Source of the DNA: Iris pallida
Lineage: Eukaryota; Streptophyta; Magnoliopsida; Asparagales; Iridaceae
Reading direction: 5' to 3'
Assembly: GCA_029216955.1 (NCBI GenBank)
Contig: JANAVB010015604.1
Coordinates: 1 to 64,000, forward strand
DNA: 64,000 nucleotides
Shown here: positions 46,171 through 57,600 of the stretch, piece by piece
How the letters are laid out: each line of letters opens with the position of its first letter
Numbering within the stretch: the stretch's first letter is position 1
The notes under the pieces: generated by a model
Told to the model about the DNA's origin: nothing
Databases searched by the model: none
The model's input: only the letters and a program-made list of their open reading frames with translations
Made by a program: the position numbers and the translations under genes

Positions 46171-47163
46171 TTAAATGTCTTCCCCTTCTTTCGCAAGATT
46201 TGCTTTGTGTCCTCCAAAATAATTTCCCCTTCTACCTCTACCACCACGACGTCCTCCACGGCCCCGTCCGCGATCATTTGACTGACCTCGCAGGGATTTT
46301 GGACAAAATCTAATATAATGTCCCGAGTCACCACAGTTGTGGCAAATACCGCCCGCAGAGGGAGGCTGATTGAAGACGACAAGGGCAGACTTTTCAACAA
46401 CAACTTGCTCCTCCTGGAAGTAGCCCTTGTTGGGCATTAACTTCAATCGAACTTCTTCTTGTGCCATGGCAGCTACGGCTTCTTCTAAGGTTGGAAGCGT
46501 AGGTTGTGCGAGTAGTACATTCCTTCTCTGCTCAAACCCAGGGTTGAGCCCCTTCAAGAACTTTATCATCCATTGTCGCGAAATATACACCAGGAACGTC
46601 TGAAAATGCTTTGCAAATGTCGGTTCGACTTGTGCATCATCCATTCCAAGAGGATCATAGTGATCCAGATCAGACCAGTACTTTTTTAACAGAGCTGCAT
46701 ACTCAGAGATGTTACGTTCGTCTTGTGCCACCCTATCGAGTTCATCTTGTAGTTGGAAGACCCGTATAGGGTTGCCCGAGCCTGAGTATATATCCTTCAA
46801 AGTCCGCCAGATATCAGCAGCACCCTCCATTGCCTCTACATTGTCCGACACCTGATCGGTCAAGGAGGCTGTCAACCACCCAGCCACTACGTTGTTGACA
46901 ATCTTCCAAATAGCAAACACCTTTGAGGAGGGATCAACAGGTGCCTTGGATTGGCCATTGACATAACCAACCAAGCCACGTCCCTTCAACGTCTGCATCG
47001 CCTGCCGCGACCATTTCAAGTAGTTGGACGTTCCTTCTAACTTCGTCTCTAGCTTTTCCAACTTCCCCATTTTGTAGGGTGACGGATCCACATCAGTATG
47101 GGTCACACCAGGGGTCACCTCGGTCAATCTCTTCGACAAGATATCATCAACCAAGGCCTTCAT
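46171..47163 (-). CDS. Copia Gag protein, open frame intact
   Basis: The 330-residue frame starts with ATG at 47163. The N-terminal half matches the plant copia capsid (UBN2-like) family: LEGTSNYLKWSRQAMQTL, VAGWLTASLTDQVSD, DIWRTLKDIYSG, VFQLQDELDRV and NISEYAALLKKYWSDLDHY occur in the usual order. A CCHC zinc knuckle CHNCGDSGHYIRFC lies near residues 275-290, followed by a basic Gly/Arg-rich stretch (GRGRGGRRGGRGRRG) that should bind RNA. It would assemble the particle that packages element RNA. The pol part downstream is broken, so any product could serve only in trans. A leader of about 550 bp separates it from the 5' LTR. Confidence 0.88.
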   Translation of the reverse strand: MKALVDDILSKRLTEVTPGVTHTDVDPSPYKMGKLEKLETKLEGTSNYLKWSRQAMQTLKGRGLVGYVNGQSKAPVDPSSKVFAIWKIVNNVVAGWLTASLTDQVSDNVEAMEGAADIWRTLKDIYSGSGNPIRVFQLQDELDRVAQDERNISEYAALLKKYWSDLDHYDPLGMDDAQVEPTFAKHFQTFLVYISRQWMIKFLKGLNPGFEQRRNVLLAQPTLPTLEEAVAAMAQEEVRLKLMPNKGYFQEEQVVVEKSALVVFNQPPSAGGICHNCGDSGHYIRFCPKSLRGQSNDRGRGRGGRRGGRGRRGNYFGGHKANLAKEGEDI

Positions 47164-47439
47164 CTCTTATGCTGTCAGTTTTCCAGCGATCGAATCCATG
47201 GCCTCTTCAACTGTATCTCTAGTCGTCGTCGGCGGCGGCGGCAGCTGCTAACTGCTAGTCGTCGTCTTCGTCGGCAGCTTCGTCGTCTTCTACTCTACGA
47301 ATGCGCTATGCGCATGTAAAGTGAACACGTCAGGACACAGGAGAAAACACGATCATTCTCTGTGTAGATCCCGATGTGAAGATCGAGGAACAAATAAAGC
47401 ATGTGTTCATTTGTTCACTCCAGACGGCGGAACACCATT

Positions 47440-47700
47440 TTTTTACTTTTTTTTTTCTTTTTTTCTTTTTTTTCTTTTTTTCTTTTTTTTCTTTTTTTTT
47501 ACAAAACAACAAGAAAAATTACATAACAAAAAAATTACAAAACAAAAAAGATCGGGGAGGGGGGGGGGGCGTCGCTGGAGCTTGGGAGGGGGGGCGCCGC
47601 TGGAGCCGGGGGGGGCCGCTGGAGCCGGGGAGGCGGAGGGGGGGCAGCCGCTGGAGCCGGGTGAGGAAAATTTTTTTTTGGGGAGAGGGGTGGATGGTTA
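47440..47700 (-). repeat. T-rich tract and C/G-rich repeats in the copia 5' leader
   Basis: A tract of T runs broken by C (47439-47500) is followed by four to five G-rich units containing GCCGCTGGAGCCGGGG (47560-47660). On the minus strand, the sense strand of the element, these are C-rich. They lie between the primer-binding site and gag. Confidence 0.75.
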
Positions 47701-47714
47701 TGGCTCCGATACCA

Positions 47715-47837
47715 TGTAGAAAATGAATAATGGATGATTTTATTGATGGGCTACTACTTGCTACTTATAGAGGTTCAAACTCCTCTTCATACTACATTTT
47801 CCAATGTGGGACTAAAGTCCCTTATTGATTCTCAACA
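47715..47837 (-). repeat. 5' LTR of the minus-strand copia (123 bp)
   Basis: This is the intact copy. On the plus strand it runs TGTAGAAAATG to TTCTCAACA. The adjoining 47702-47714, read on the minus strand, is the Met-tRNA-type primer-binding site. Confidence 0.9.
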
Positions 47838-48259
47838 TCCTCAAAGACGAGCTCCGACGGGACTCCGGCGACAGGGGTGCCCAGTTCCTCCGATGCGAGC
47901 TTAGAGTGGCAAGTGAGTCCTTGGAGACGAGCTCCGATGGAGCTCCGGCGGCGGGGGCGCCCAGTTCCTTGAGAGGGGCTATCTTAACTTTGTGTGGAGA
48001 GAGATGGGAGCGGGGGGAGGGAGGGACCCCTGTGACCCCTGTGAATGTGAGATGTGAGGAGAGAGAGAGAGAGGATGACGTGGCAAAAATATTGGTTGAG
48101 AAAATAACTTTTGTTGCTCTTCAAAAGAGATGTTCAAAAATTGTTTACGATTTTTTTCTTGAAGTGTACATTCTAAAATCTCACTTGCCAGACACAATCT
48201 ATTAGCTGCATAACTTTTTAAATCAAAATGTGAGTTTTAATGGGCATTCGAACATACCA

Positions 48260-48895
48260 TTAATTGTAACTTGATACCCTCAACTATTTTCAGTATTTCA
48301 ATTTGATACCCTAAAACGTTTTTACTCGACAATTTGATACCATCAAGTATTCAATATTTTTAATTTGATACCCAAAATTTTAAAAAAGATAAAATTATTC
48401 ATCTTTCTCCACCCCAACCCTCTCCCCTGCCCCCACCCCCGGCCCCACCAGCACCCCTCCACCCCGCCGTCACCCCTTCGCCTCCCTCTCCTCTCTCGGC
48501 TGCCGCTTCAGTCGGCTGCACCACCTCCTTCTTCCGATGGCGGTACAACGGAATCGGCGGCGGCACAACATCGTAGGGGTTGCGGGGCTGAGCAACAGCG
48601 TGCAGGGTTAGGGTTGGGGGCAACGGGGGTGTTGCTGCCGGCGTGGATGGGGGGCATGGCTTGGTGTTGCGGCCTTGGGGACGCTGAGAGCGGCCGGGGT
48701 GGGCGGAGGGGGGGGGGGGGGGGGGGGGAGGCGGCTGCAGGGGGTGGGGGGAGGGCTGTCGAGGGTGGGGGCAGAGAGAGAAAGAGAGAGGGATGCACAC
48801 GATATTTTTGTCTAATTTTTTCAAGGTATCAAGTTGTACCAAAAAAAGTTTAAAGTATCAAACTGAAATAGTTGAGAGTATCAAAATACAATTAA
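48260..48895. mobile_element. Non-autonomous element with inverted GATACC arms
   Basis: The left arm TTAATTGTAACTTGATACCC is matched inversely at the right (GAGTATCAAAATACAATTAA). Inside the arms, CAACTATTT, CAGT and TTGATAC recur inversely. The centre is C-rich then G-rich, with a run of about 21 G at 48708-48728. I found no TSD. The open frames in the centre are compositional. Confidence 0.6.
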
Positions 48896-50542
48896 GCCTA
48901 AAAAATTGAGTTCCGAATATATTCTTACATATGTCTACTAATTAAAGTTGTTTATTAAAGTTAATAGGACCAGTTAGATAATTATGAGAGAGATCATTTG
49001 ATAATTCCTAAATAGTCATATGGTCTTTCTATATAGTTTAATAAAAATTACAACAACCTTTTAGCCTTCTTAATAATAATTTATGTAACACGTACATTTA
49101 TACAAGTTAAAAAGTAATGCGGATTATCTTTCAATACTTACAGTGAAGAATACAAATAATGTGATATATAGGTGAAAGAGTAAAGCAATCAATTTAGTAT
49201 CAACATAATATCAGGAGCAACTAGTTATTGTGAGTTGTTTCATTAACATAATTTTAGACAAATAATAATAATAATTTTGAATTAGTATTGTGTGTATAGC
49301 CAAGAGCCAGCTAACCACTTAGAATAAGCAAGATTTTGTCATTTTAATAGTAAACTAGAGGTTAATTAAGAGCTACATGTGGAAGTTTGGCGATACTCCG
49401 ACACATCACTTGTCTAGTTGGTATTAAAGAACATACTTTCACCTACAGACAAAAGAAGAAAAAAAAACTACTATAGGGAACATAATCTCCTATGTAATCT
49501 CAACTTTTGGCTAATTTACGAATAGTATAATTTTCTCTACCTAAAAGTATTCTTCCTAGTTCATATTTATTTTGAAACATTCCTTTATGTCAATTATTAA
49601 GTGTTGTAAAACATCAAGGGGTCCAATGAAAGTGTTGTTTACCGCTTGGATTCTTCTTCCCTTTTCTTTTGAAAAGAAAAATAGGTTGAAATTCATGAGT
49701 CTTCCTAAGTTAGGGCAAGACTTTTTTTTTTCTTCTAGGCCCACTTGTTGTGTAAACTATTAAGGTTGTCGTTACTTTTGACTTATGGTATGTTTGGATG
49801 CGAAAGTGGTTCGGAAGTCCATTTCCCTTGCGCATATGCAACCTTATTTTCGGAGTTCAGTTGTTTTTAGTTTTGTTGGCACATGGGTTAGTCCAAATAA
49901 TTTAATTAAGTTTTTTCTATTATAATAAATCGACTAAGTTTAGTATTATAAAATTACTAATAATTATATTATCACTATATTGTTAATATATAAATTGGTA
50001 TAGTTCTACTATGCATAAATTTTATCATCCTTGCTCTTATGTATATTGTTTTGTTTGTCTAACATTTGTTATATAGAAAAGCTCTAAGCAAGATTATATT
50101 AACAAAAGAATTATGAAAAATCATAATGGACCAAAGATATTGTTAGTCCAAATACTTTTATGAATCGTCCACGACATCTCCAGGACTACGAACTCGGGAG
50201 TTCCGCTGACCGAGTAGGGACGAAGCCCCCGAAAGCTAATCAGATTGTCAGATCTAGTCAAATGTCAACAGGAGAAAAAGTCAACATTCAAACAATGGAA
50301 GAAGTCAAGCTATCAAGGATAATATATAACTCAATATTGTCGGTGTAAATTGGTTCATTTATGTGTCTCTAGGATAATATATAACTCAATATGTAGGAGA
50401 CAAAATGCAAGCTCACTAAATGTTTTGAACTAAATATCCCAAAATTTTGCAAATTTGTAAGTTGCTATCTTAACCTATCAAAATTGATAAATTGTTATCC
50501 TAAACTATTATAATTAGCAACAAAATATTTTGAACTTTCGCA
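48896..50542. other. AT-rich stretch without recognised content
   Basis: I see no gene or clear element. The phrase AGGATAATATATAACTCAAT occurs twice (50317 and 50372). A short GC-richer segment at 50160-50260 was not identified. Confidence 0.5.
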
Positions 50543-50550
50543 GATTTGCC

Positions 50551-52255
50551 TTATAGTGTCACTTCGGCCGACCCGAACCTGGTTTTGACCGGGCCAGGCC
50601 GGGTCAGGCTCAACCAGAAATTGTGTGCGGGCTGGTCCGGGTCAGATCGGTTCTCTGAACCCCGAACGCATCTTGGACCAATGGCTCAATTTTCAACGGA
50701 CCGGTCTGAACCGGGCTTGGGCGACCGGCCGGTCCGATTTGGGTTTAAAAAACCAATTCTTTTATATGTTTTAAGAAAAAAATTTAAAAAGAAAAAAAAA
50801 TGGAAAACAAATACAAAGAGGAAAAATTAAAGAACTTACAAAACTGAAAGCAAATGAAAAAAAGTTTACAAAAAGAAAAAGAAAACTAATAAACTTAAAA
50901 GGGAAAAAAAAGTTAAAATGATGGAAAAAAAACTTAAAGAACTTAAAAAACTAATAAAAATGAAAAAAAAAAAAACTGCAAAAACTCAAAAAACCTCAAA
51001 AGAAACTGAAGAAACTTAAAATAATGTTATAACCATACATGAACTAAAAACAAGTATTTTCTTCCATAAAATTTGTTATAAAATGTACAAGTATTTTCTT
51101 CCATAAACTTTGTAATAAAACGTAGAAGTTGTAAATTGATATTTCATTTGTAAATGAATTGTAAAAAATGTACAAGTTTATTTTCTTACCATAACTAGTG
51201 TAATAGTTTCAATGTACGCGTGCCCTCGTTCTTTTTCCATTTAAATATTTTCTTACATTTATTACATTGTGCACCTTTAGCAATTGGTTTTAGTTTTTGG
51301 GATCTAAAACCGGTGCGCCCTCACTATCAGTAACAAATATATTTTCATTATATTGTCATACCACTGATTTCTCCATGTTTACAATATTTGTAGCCATACT
51401 CCTAACTCCAGGAGGTGACATTTGTATCGGTGGCACAGAATTAGCAATATGATTATTTTCAAATAAATCAGCATAGTAAGCAAAATTTTGTTCTGAATCA
51501 CCTTAGTAAGGTTGGTTAGAGCCACTAGCATCCATATCTTGAAAATTAATTTTTTGTAAAAGAAGAAAGGAAAAAAAAATATTATCTACCAAAAAGAGAG
51601 GGAGAGAGAAAGAAAAATCAAATATCAAAGAAAAGAAATTCTCTAAATTTAAAATTACTTGGAAAGCCAACTTGAGGGAAGAGATGTTGAACTCCAAATT
51701 TTTTTGCAGAAGTTGAAGACTCAAGAACACTGTACTTTGGTTACAAAAATTTATACTTCAAAACCCAGCAACTTGTTGTTCAATCTTTTGAGAATTGCTA
51801 TGTATATTTTGTAAGAGTGGAAGAAATAGTTGTGTATAATTCATGAATTTTGATACAAAATGTCCTATTTTACCCTCAAAATATAGTTGTTATAAGGATA
51901 CTTTTGGTCTTTTTTAGCAAAATATCCTTAAAGCAGTCAAAAACAACCATAGGGTAAATGGATCTTTTGGCCTTCCCAACAGTTTAAAAAAAAAAAGGGA
52001 TGGATCGGGCCTGGACCGGGCCGGTCCGGGCCGGCCCGATCGAGTTCGACGGATTTGATAGGGTCGGACCCGCGGTCAAACCGGGCCGGGCCGGTCTGGG
52101 CTTGCTGGTCCAAAGGCACAATTCAGTCCGGACCTGCTGGATTAGTGGGCCGGACCGGTCCGGGTCGTTGAATGGGCTCGGTTTGGTCCATACCGTTTTT
52201 GATCATACCGAGTCCGATCTGTCGACCGGGCCGCCCGGTCGAACTCACACCTTGA
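50551..52255 (-). mobile_element. Decayed hAT transposon with BED zinc-finger relic
   Basis: The 8-bp duplication GATTTGCC flanks it (50543-50550 and 52256-52263). The ends TTATAGTGTCACTTCG and, inversely, TCAAGGTGTGAGTTCG match at 11 of 16 positions. Both arms are rich in CCGGGCC, CCGGTCC and GGACCGG. On the minus strand a peptide relic beginning MDASGSNQPY (51530) is followed by broken frames and, at about 51275-51208, by a BED-finger-like CNKCKKIFKWKK segment. That is the N-terminal DNA-binding domain of hAT transposases. The catalytic domain is absent. Confidence 0.8.
51205..51535 (-). pseudogene. hAT transposase N-terminal remnant (BED finger)
   Basis: In the minus reading, ATG at about 51532 is followed by MDASGSNQPY and a TAA. 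Fragments SEQNFAYYADLFENNHI and VTDSEGAPVLDP and the C-x2-C finger CNKCKKIFKWKKNEGTRTLK follow in the same general direction with at least three stops. BED fingers bind the element ends in hAT transposases. Nothing of the dimerisation or catalytic part is present. Confidence 0.65.
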
Positions 52256-52263
52256 GATTTGCC

Positions 52264-52627
52264 ACTTGCTACTGTATACAAGTAAGGTATCATTATAAAA
52301 TATGGAAATATGAAGGCTACCATTATATAACGACATAGAGGCAGTAACTTTCAAAGTATTTTCTTGCTAGTTATAGCTTAATCTAGCAAGTTGTTAATTT
52401 TGATATTTAGGATAAAAACTTATACATATGTTAAAATCAGAATATTTTAGTTAAAAATTAGCATAGTAGTTGCATGAGCGTAATACTAAAAAATGGGCAT
52501 CCTGGTGTCAGGAGGCTCCCAAACTCCGAAGTCATAAGTCAATTTTATGACTTCAAGAAACTATTTACACATAATATAAGTTTTAAAGAAGAAGTTAGAA
52601 AAGTCGAAGTCCGAGTTACCATAACAA
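52264..52627. other. Short intergenic stretch
   Basis: No gene, repeat or signal was recognised in this AT-rich spacer between two DNA transposon derivatives. Confidence 0.5.
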
Positions 52628-52635
52628 TATCTAAA

Positions 52636-53005
52636 GGGTCCGGCTAAACGCATCCCACCACTTACTTTACACACTCTATTTTTTTTTAAAAATAAAAAAA
52701 ATTCTATTTTACCCTCACCCTCACCCTCCCGTCTGCTCCGCCGACCCCGACTCCGACCCCTCCGCCTCCTCCTCCCGCCCCCTCCTCCTCCTCCTCCTCC
52801 TCCTCCGACTCCACCTCCTCTCACTTGATCCTCCTCCTCCGAGGAGGAGGTGGGAGGCGGAGGAGGCTCGGGAGGAGGAGGAGGAAGAGGATCGGGAGGA
52901 GGAGGCGGGGTCGGGGTCGGCGGAGCGGGAGGAGGATAGAATAGATTTTTTTTAAAAAAAATTGGAATGTATAAAATAAGTGGTGGAATGTGTTTAGTCG
53001 GACCC
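52636..53005. mobile_element. Foldback MITE forming a long hairpin
   Basis: The 370-bp element begins GGGTCCGGCTAAACGCAT and ends with the inverse of GGGTCCGACTAAACACAT. The flanks TATCTAAA and TACCTAAA agree at seven of eight positions. Almost the whole element is palindromic: T/A-rich bases, then CCTCCTCC against GGAGGAGG arms with the centre near 52835. The 8-bp TSD favours hAT or a Mutator-like origin. It has no coding capacity. Confidence 0.8.
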
Positions 53006-53013
53006 TACCTAAA

Positions 53014-53281
53014 ATACAAACACAATCACCAAAGCACAACATAGCGAGAGAAGTTACCACCAAACTACGTTCTCCAAAACTAAAGAAAGATCACAAGTGA
53101 AGAGCCAACATAACATCCTCTGAGAACGCTAGTCCACATGCATCATAGAATCCTCCGATAACATAAGCCTACATCAAAGTAAGAAATAACTAGAAATATA
53201 ATAAAGAATTAATATGCTAAAACGAAATAGGAATAAACATAATATGAAAATAATATGCTATTTAAATTTTTTTTTGGAAGA
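53014..53281. other. Spacer left of the copia LTR
   Basis: Nothing recognisable except a T-rich run just before the LTR start at 53282. Confidence 0.5.
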
Positions 53282-56200
53282 TGTAGGAAATAATAATGTC
53301 TTGTTCTCATTGCTAGGGTTTATTACAATATATATAGTGTCTACATTTGGACTTGGACTTATGGACCATATTTACATTACAAATATAATCTAACAATCTA
53401 ACACCCCCCTCAAGTTGGAGCATGCAAGTCACAAATGTCCAACTTGGGAAGGAAAGAATCAAACATTTGCTTTCCAAGGGACTTAGTGAAGATATCAGCC
53501 AGTTGAGTAGAAGTAGGAACATGCGAGACTATTACGGTGCCATATCTAATAGCATCGCGAACAAAATACAAATCCACCTCAATATGCTTACTGCGCTCAT
53601 GAAACACCGGGTTCTGAGCAAGTTGCAGAGCTGACTGACTGTCATAATACACCGACATAGCAGACTCCTGACGAACGCCCAAACACACCAATAACTCCGT
53701 CAACCATTTCAACTCACAAACAAGCGCAGCGAGAGATCGATATTCAGCTTCAGCGGAAGATCGAAAAACAGTTGGTTGCTTCTTGGTCTTCCAAGAAATA
53801 GGAGACCCCCCCAGAAACACCAACCATCCTGTAACAGAGCGGCGAGTCAAGGAACAGCTGGCCCAGTCGGAATCACACCAACCAGAAAGACGGAGATCAC
53901 AATCAGCTTTCAAAAGATTACCCTGTCCTGGTGCATGTTTGAGATATCTGACAACTCTCAAAGCAGCATGCCAATGATCTTGTCGAGGCTCCTGTAAGAA
54001 TTGAGACAAGATATGCACAACATAGGCTAAGTCAGGCCAAGTAATTGATAGATAAATCAACCTCCCAACCAGCCTCCGATAAGGCTCTGCATCCGTCATC
54101 TTTGGACTAGTCGATTCTGCCAGCTTGTGATTGGGCTCCATGGGAAAGCCAGCAGGTCGAGACCCCATCAAGCTGCATTCTGAAATGATGTCCAAAGCAT
54201 ACTTTCTTTGACACAAGAAAATGCCTTCTGCACTCCGAGCCACCTCTATGCCAAGAAAGTACTTCAACACACCAAGGTCCTTCATGTGAAAGCAAGAACT
54301 AAGGTACTTTTTGAAATCATCTAAAGCACCTGAGTCATTACCAGACACAATCATATCATCCACGTAGATCAAAACATGCAACTCTACCTTCCCTATAAAA
54401 AGAGAGAAAATGGAATAATCGAAATGAGATTGAATAAATCCTTAGGATAGCAGGAAAGCAGTAAGATTAGCAAACCAACAACGTAGTGCCTGTTTCAATC
54501 CATATAGAGACTTACGCAGGCGACACACTTTGTTAGGTTCACTATACGAAAAATCTGACGGCAACTTCATATACACTTCTTCTGTCAGATCGCCATGAAG
54601 AAAAGCATTATGTACATCCATCTGGTGTAAAGTCCAGCCTCTTACAGCTGCAACGGCCAAAAACGTTCGAATTGTAGGCATCTTAGCTACCGGGGCAAAT
54701 GTCTCTGAATAGTCGATCCCCTCGACCTGATGATTACCGAACACAACTAGCCGTGCCTTTAAGCGCTCAACACTGCCGTCGGATTTGTACTTTATTTTGT
54801 ACAATTATCTACTTCCTAATGCTTTCTTTCCAGGAGGCAAATCGACAAGACTCCATATTCCATTATCTTTCAGAGCCTGTATTTCAGTTTGCATAGCCGC
54901 GCGCCAGCCCGAATCTCGCGAGACCTGGCAATATGAAGTAGGCTCAACACCTGCAGTGATAGCTGCAAGAAAATCTTTGTGTCCAGCAGTAAATATGTCA
55001 TAACTTAGAAATTGTGTTAGAGGATACGAAGTACCTGAGGAAGTAACGGAAACAGATGAACTGTGGTGAAGGGGGGGACTTTTACTTCGAACAGCATTCG
55101 TCACAAAATCCTGTAATCGCACTGGTTGTGATTTCTTTCTCATTCCTCTTTCCAATACGACCTCGTCGGGCACCTCTGGCAACACTGTATCCCCTGTAAA
55201 ATCAGTAGTATTCGCATCACCCCTAGCTGACTCTCCTGTCAATACTTCTGCATCTACCTGTGCATCCTCGCCACTCGGTGCCGAGCTACCATCAACCCCT
55301 CCTACCTCAGCAACTGTAGCCGGCATCATCCCCAAAACCTCTATATCTTCTCCCGATACCTCAACAGATGTATGGCGTGTCGCAGACGACAACTCGCTAG
55401 CAGAGCCACACCCAGAAAATTCTTTTTCATAAAAAGTAACATCACGGGACACAAAAAATTCACCAGTCTTCAAATCATACAGTTTCCATCCTTTTTTATC
55501 AAGTGGATACCCAACAAAGATATATTTTTTGCGCCTGCTAGCAAATTTATCATGTCGGGATTTCAAATCATATGCATAGCACAGACAACCAAAAATACGT
55601 AGATGATCATACGAAGGAGCCGAACCATATAAAACTTCATAAGGAGACTTAAAATGCAAGATACTAGAAGGGGTTCTATTTATCAAATAACATGCAGCCA
55701 GAACACATTTCCCCCAAAAATCTACGGAAAGAGAACCCTGAAATCTCAATGCCCTGGCTACATTTAAAATAGGTCGATGTTTTCTTTCCACCCTTACATT
55801 TTGCTGAGGTGTCCCAACACAGGACGTTTGGAACAATATACCTTGAGATGAAAAATAATTTCGTAAACAATCAAGTTCAGTGCCATTGTCACTCCGCACA
55901 CGACGTATATCAGCCCCAAACTGATGCTTCACCATAGCAATGAATTTAAGAAACATAGAATAAACAGCATACTTATCCGTCACTAAAATAATCCAAACAG
56001 CTCTAGAAAAATCATCCACCAAAGTCAAAAAATATCGTGTCCCATTAGATGACGGAACACGATATGGTCCCCACAGATCACAGTGTATAAGTTCAAAGCA
56101 TCTCAAAGCACGACTACTACTATCAGGAAAGGCATCACGAGTCTGTTTAGCTTGATGACAAATATCACAAGCCTTATGAGAAAACACACTACTACCAGAG

Positions 56201-57225
56201 AGAAAAGGTAAAGTCTGCATTACTTTATCTGAAGGATGCCCAGTCTATTATGCCATACCTCGGAATCACTCTCTTTGCATGCTAGGATCACAGAAGCCAA
56301 AGAAGCTGGAACCTCCCCCAAGAAGTAAAGTCCACCCCTTTGTTCACCTGCTCCAATCACCATCTTCGTACTTCGGTCCTGAACAAAACACAAATCAGGA
56401 GTAAATAACATATCACAATTTTTGGCACCAATTAATTGGGAGACAGAGATCAAATTGTAAGTCAATGTCGGAACATAAAGAACATCCCTCAACACCAACG
56501 AAGCAGTCAAAAATACTTTGCCTCTCAGAACAGCCTCAATAGTGCTTCCATCAAGCAAAATAACAGGACAGACAGGGCCCTCAAAGCAATCAACTAAACA
56601 GTCATGAGAGCCCGTCGCATGAAGAGTAGTCCCAGTATCGAATATCCAAGGGACAAAAGAATTTTTATCCATCAGACGATCAGAATTTGAAGAACCAGGG
56701 TTGGAAGAATTATCGTTACCCATCAAGCTCATCAGTTTCTGCCATTGTTCACCTGAGAGTGGTGAAGGATACCCTCCATGCATCATATCCACCGAACTCC
56801 CAACAAGACCAGCAGGGACACCATGACCAGCAGCGACGACATGATGAACAAGCCCTGTGCCACCAGCACCACGTCCCCCATCACGTCTCTGCAGTGGTGT
56901 CGGGCCTCTACCACCACCACGTCCGCCCTTACGCCGAGGACGAGTCTTCCACCACTCTGGATAGCCAATCTTGGCAAAGTAAGTTGCAACATCATGACCT
57001 GTTTTCTTGTAATGAGTACAGATCATACCTGATTTGTCCTTGGAATCTGAGTTTCTACTATTAGAAGTAGTAGAAATACGAGGTGAAGACTTGATAGCCA
57101 GTGCCATCACCTCCTCAGTAGCGGATTGGACCTGAGATTTTCGTATATCTTCCTCCTCACGGACTGCCTGGTATGTCCGATCTAAACTTGGCCGAGGATC
57201 CTGAGCCAGAAGATTAGATCGGGTT
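53282..57225 (-). mobile_element. Minus-strand Ty1/copia element cut by the TR-GAG insertion
   Basis: The 3' LTR is 53282-53403 (122 bp, TGTAGGAAAT to ATCTAACA on the plus strand). The polypurine tract read on the minus strand is CTTGAGGGGGG. The body continues to 57225, inside gag, where the gypsy LTR begins. The rest of gag and the 5' LTR must lie beyond 64000, so the copia TSD cannot be checked. The short LTRs and motifs fit the Ale/Retrofit-like copia group, but lineage assignment is tentative. Confidence 0.88.
53410..57220 (-). pseudogene. Copia gag-pol, C-terminal gag to RNase H, broken
   Basis: In the minus reading from 57220: the end of the gag capsid (QDPRPSLDRTYQAVREEE), then a zinc-knuckle position where CTHYKKTGHDVATYF shows Tyr at two expected Cys. 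Protease follows (PWIFDTGTTLHATGS), then VWHNRLG with a frameshift near 56225. Integrase occupies 56220-54805 (CDICHQAKQTRDAF, IHCDLWGPYR, RSDNGTE, QQNVRVERKHRPIL), ending in a TAA near 54805. Reverse transcriptase is at 54804-54442 and, after a stop, 54381 onward ([26 protein letters not shown]). RNase H (SSAEAEYRSLA, HIEVDLYFVRDA, ADIFTKSLGKQ) ends at 53410, a few bases before the polypurine tract. Two stops, one or more frameshifts and the knuckle changes make it non-functional. Confidence 0.9.
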
Positions 57226-57534
57226 TGTATAGTGTCCCAAATTCGTGATACGTATTTAGTGTACATATACATGTTTTGGACCCGTATTTTTGTTAATCAT
57301 GATTAGTTAATTTTGGTTAATTTTGTTTGATTGGTTTAATTGGCTTATGGTTCATCATGGTAATTGCATTAGCTTGGTTCGGTTCGGTTTATTTGACCTT
57401 GCTTATTTTGTTTTATCATGTGGAGAACCACTCCCACCTACCACCACTCCCACCATAAATATCAATCCCACTCTCTCTCTTCCATTATTACTCATCACTC
57501 ATTTTTTCTTCTCCATCTTTACTCTTCACCTACC

Positions 57535-57600
<66 letters not shown>

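Larger units (their letters stand above)
32517..47837 (-). mobile_element. Minus-strand Ty1/copia element, its 3' LTR split by a gypsy insertion
   Basis: The 123-bp LTRs begin TGTAGAAAATGAATAATGG and end TTCTCAACA on the plus strand. The right one is intact at 47715-47837. The left one is in two pieces, 32517-32532 and 42509-42615. The 5-bp duplication TCCTC flanks the whole (32512-32516 and 47838-47842). The primer-binding site read on the minus strand is TGGTATCGGAGCC, close to initiator-Met tRNA. The polypurine tract on the minus strand is TTGAGGGAGAG (42616-42626). Without the insertion the element is about 5.3 kb. Confidence 0.93.
31731..48258. mobile_element. Possible non-autonomous DNA transposon with GC-rich core, split by copia
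   Basis: The left end GGATTCGTTTGGATAG follows TTA (31728-31730). The right end, read inversely, is GGTATGTTCGAATGCC, and TTA stands near 48260-48262. The ends resemble each other only loosely. The interior (32060-32511 and, after the copia insertion, 47843-47990) is a GC-rich array of GAGCTCCGGCGG-type words. Native length would be about 1.2 kb. The borders and the Harbinger/hAT type are uncertain. Confidence 0.35.

Noticed and set aside
48365..48853. Pro-, Ala- and Gly-rich frames in the foldback element
   Set aside because: Low-complexity C- and G-rich sequence, open on both strands, no domain.
49556..50348. Short frames of 60-63 codons
   Set aside because: Random frames in AT-rich DNA without motif, codon bias or context.
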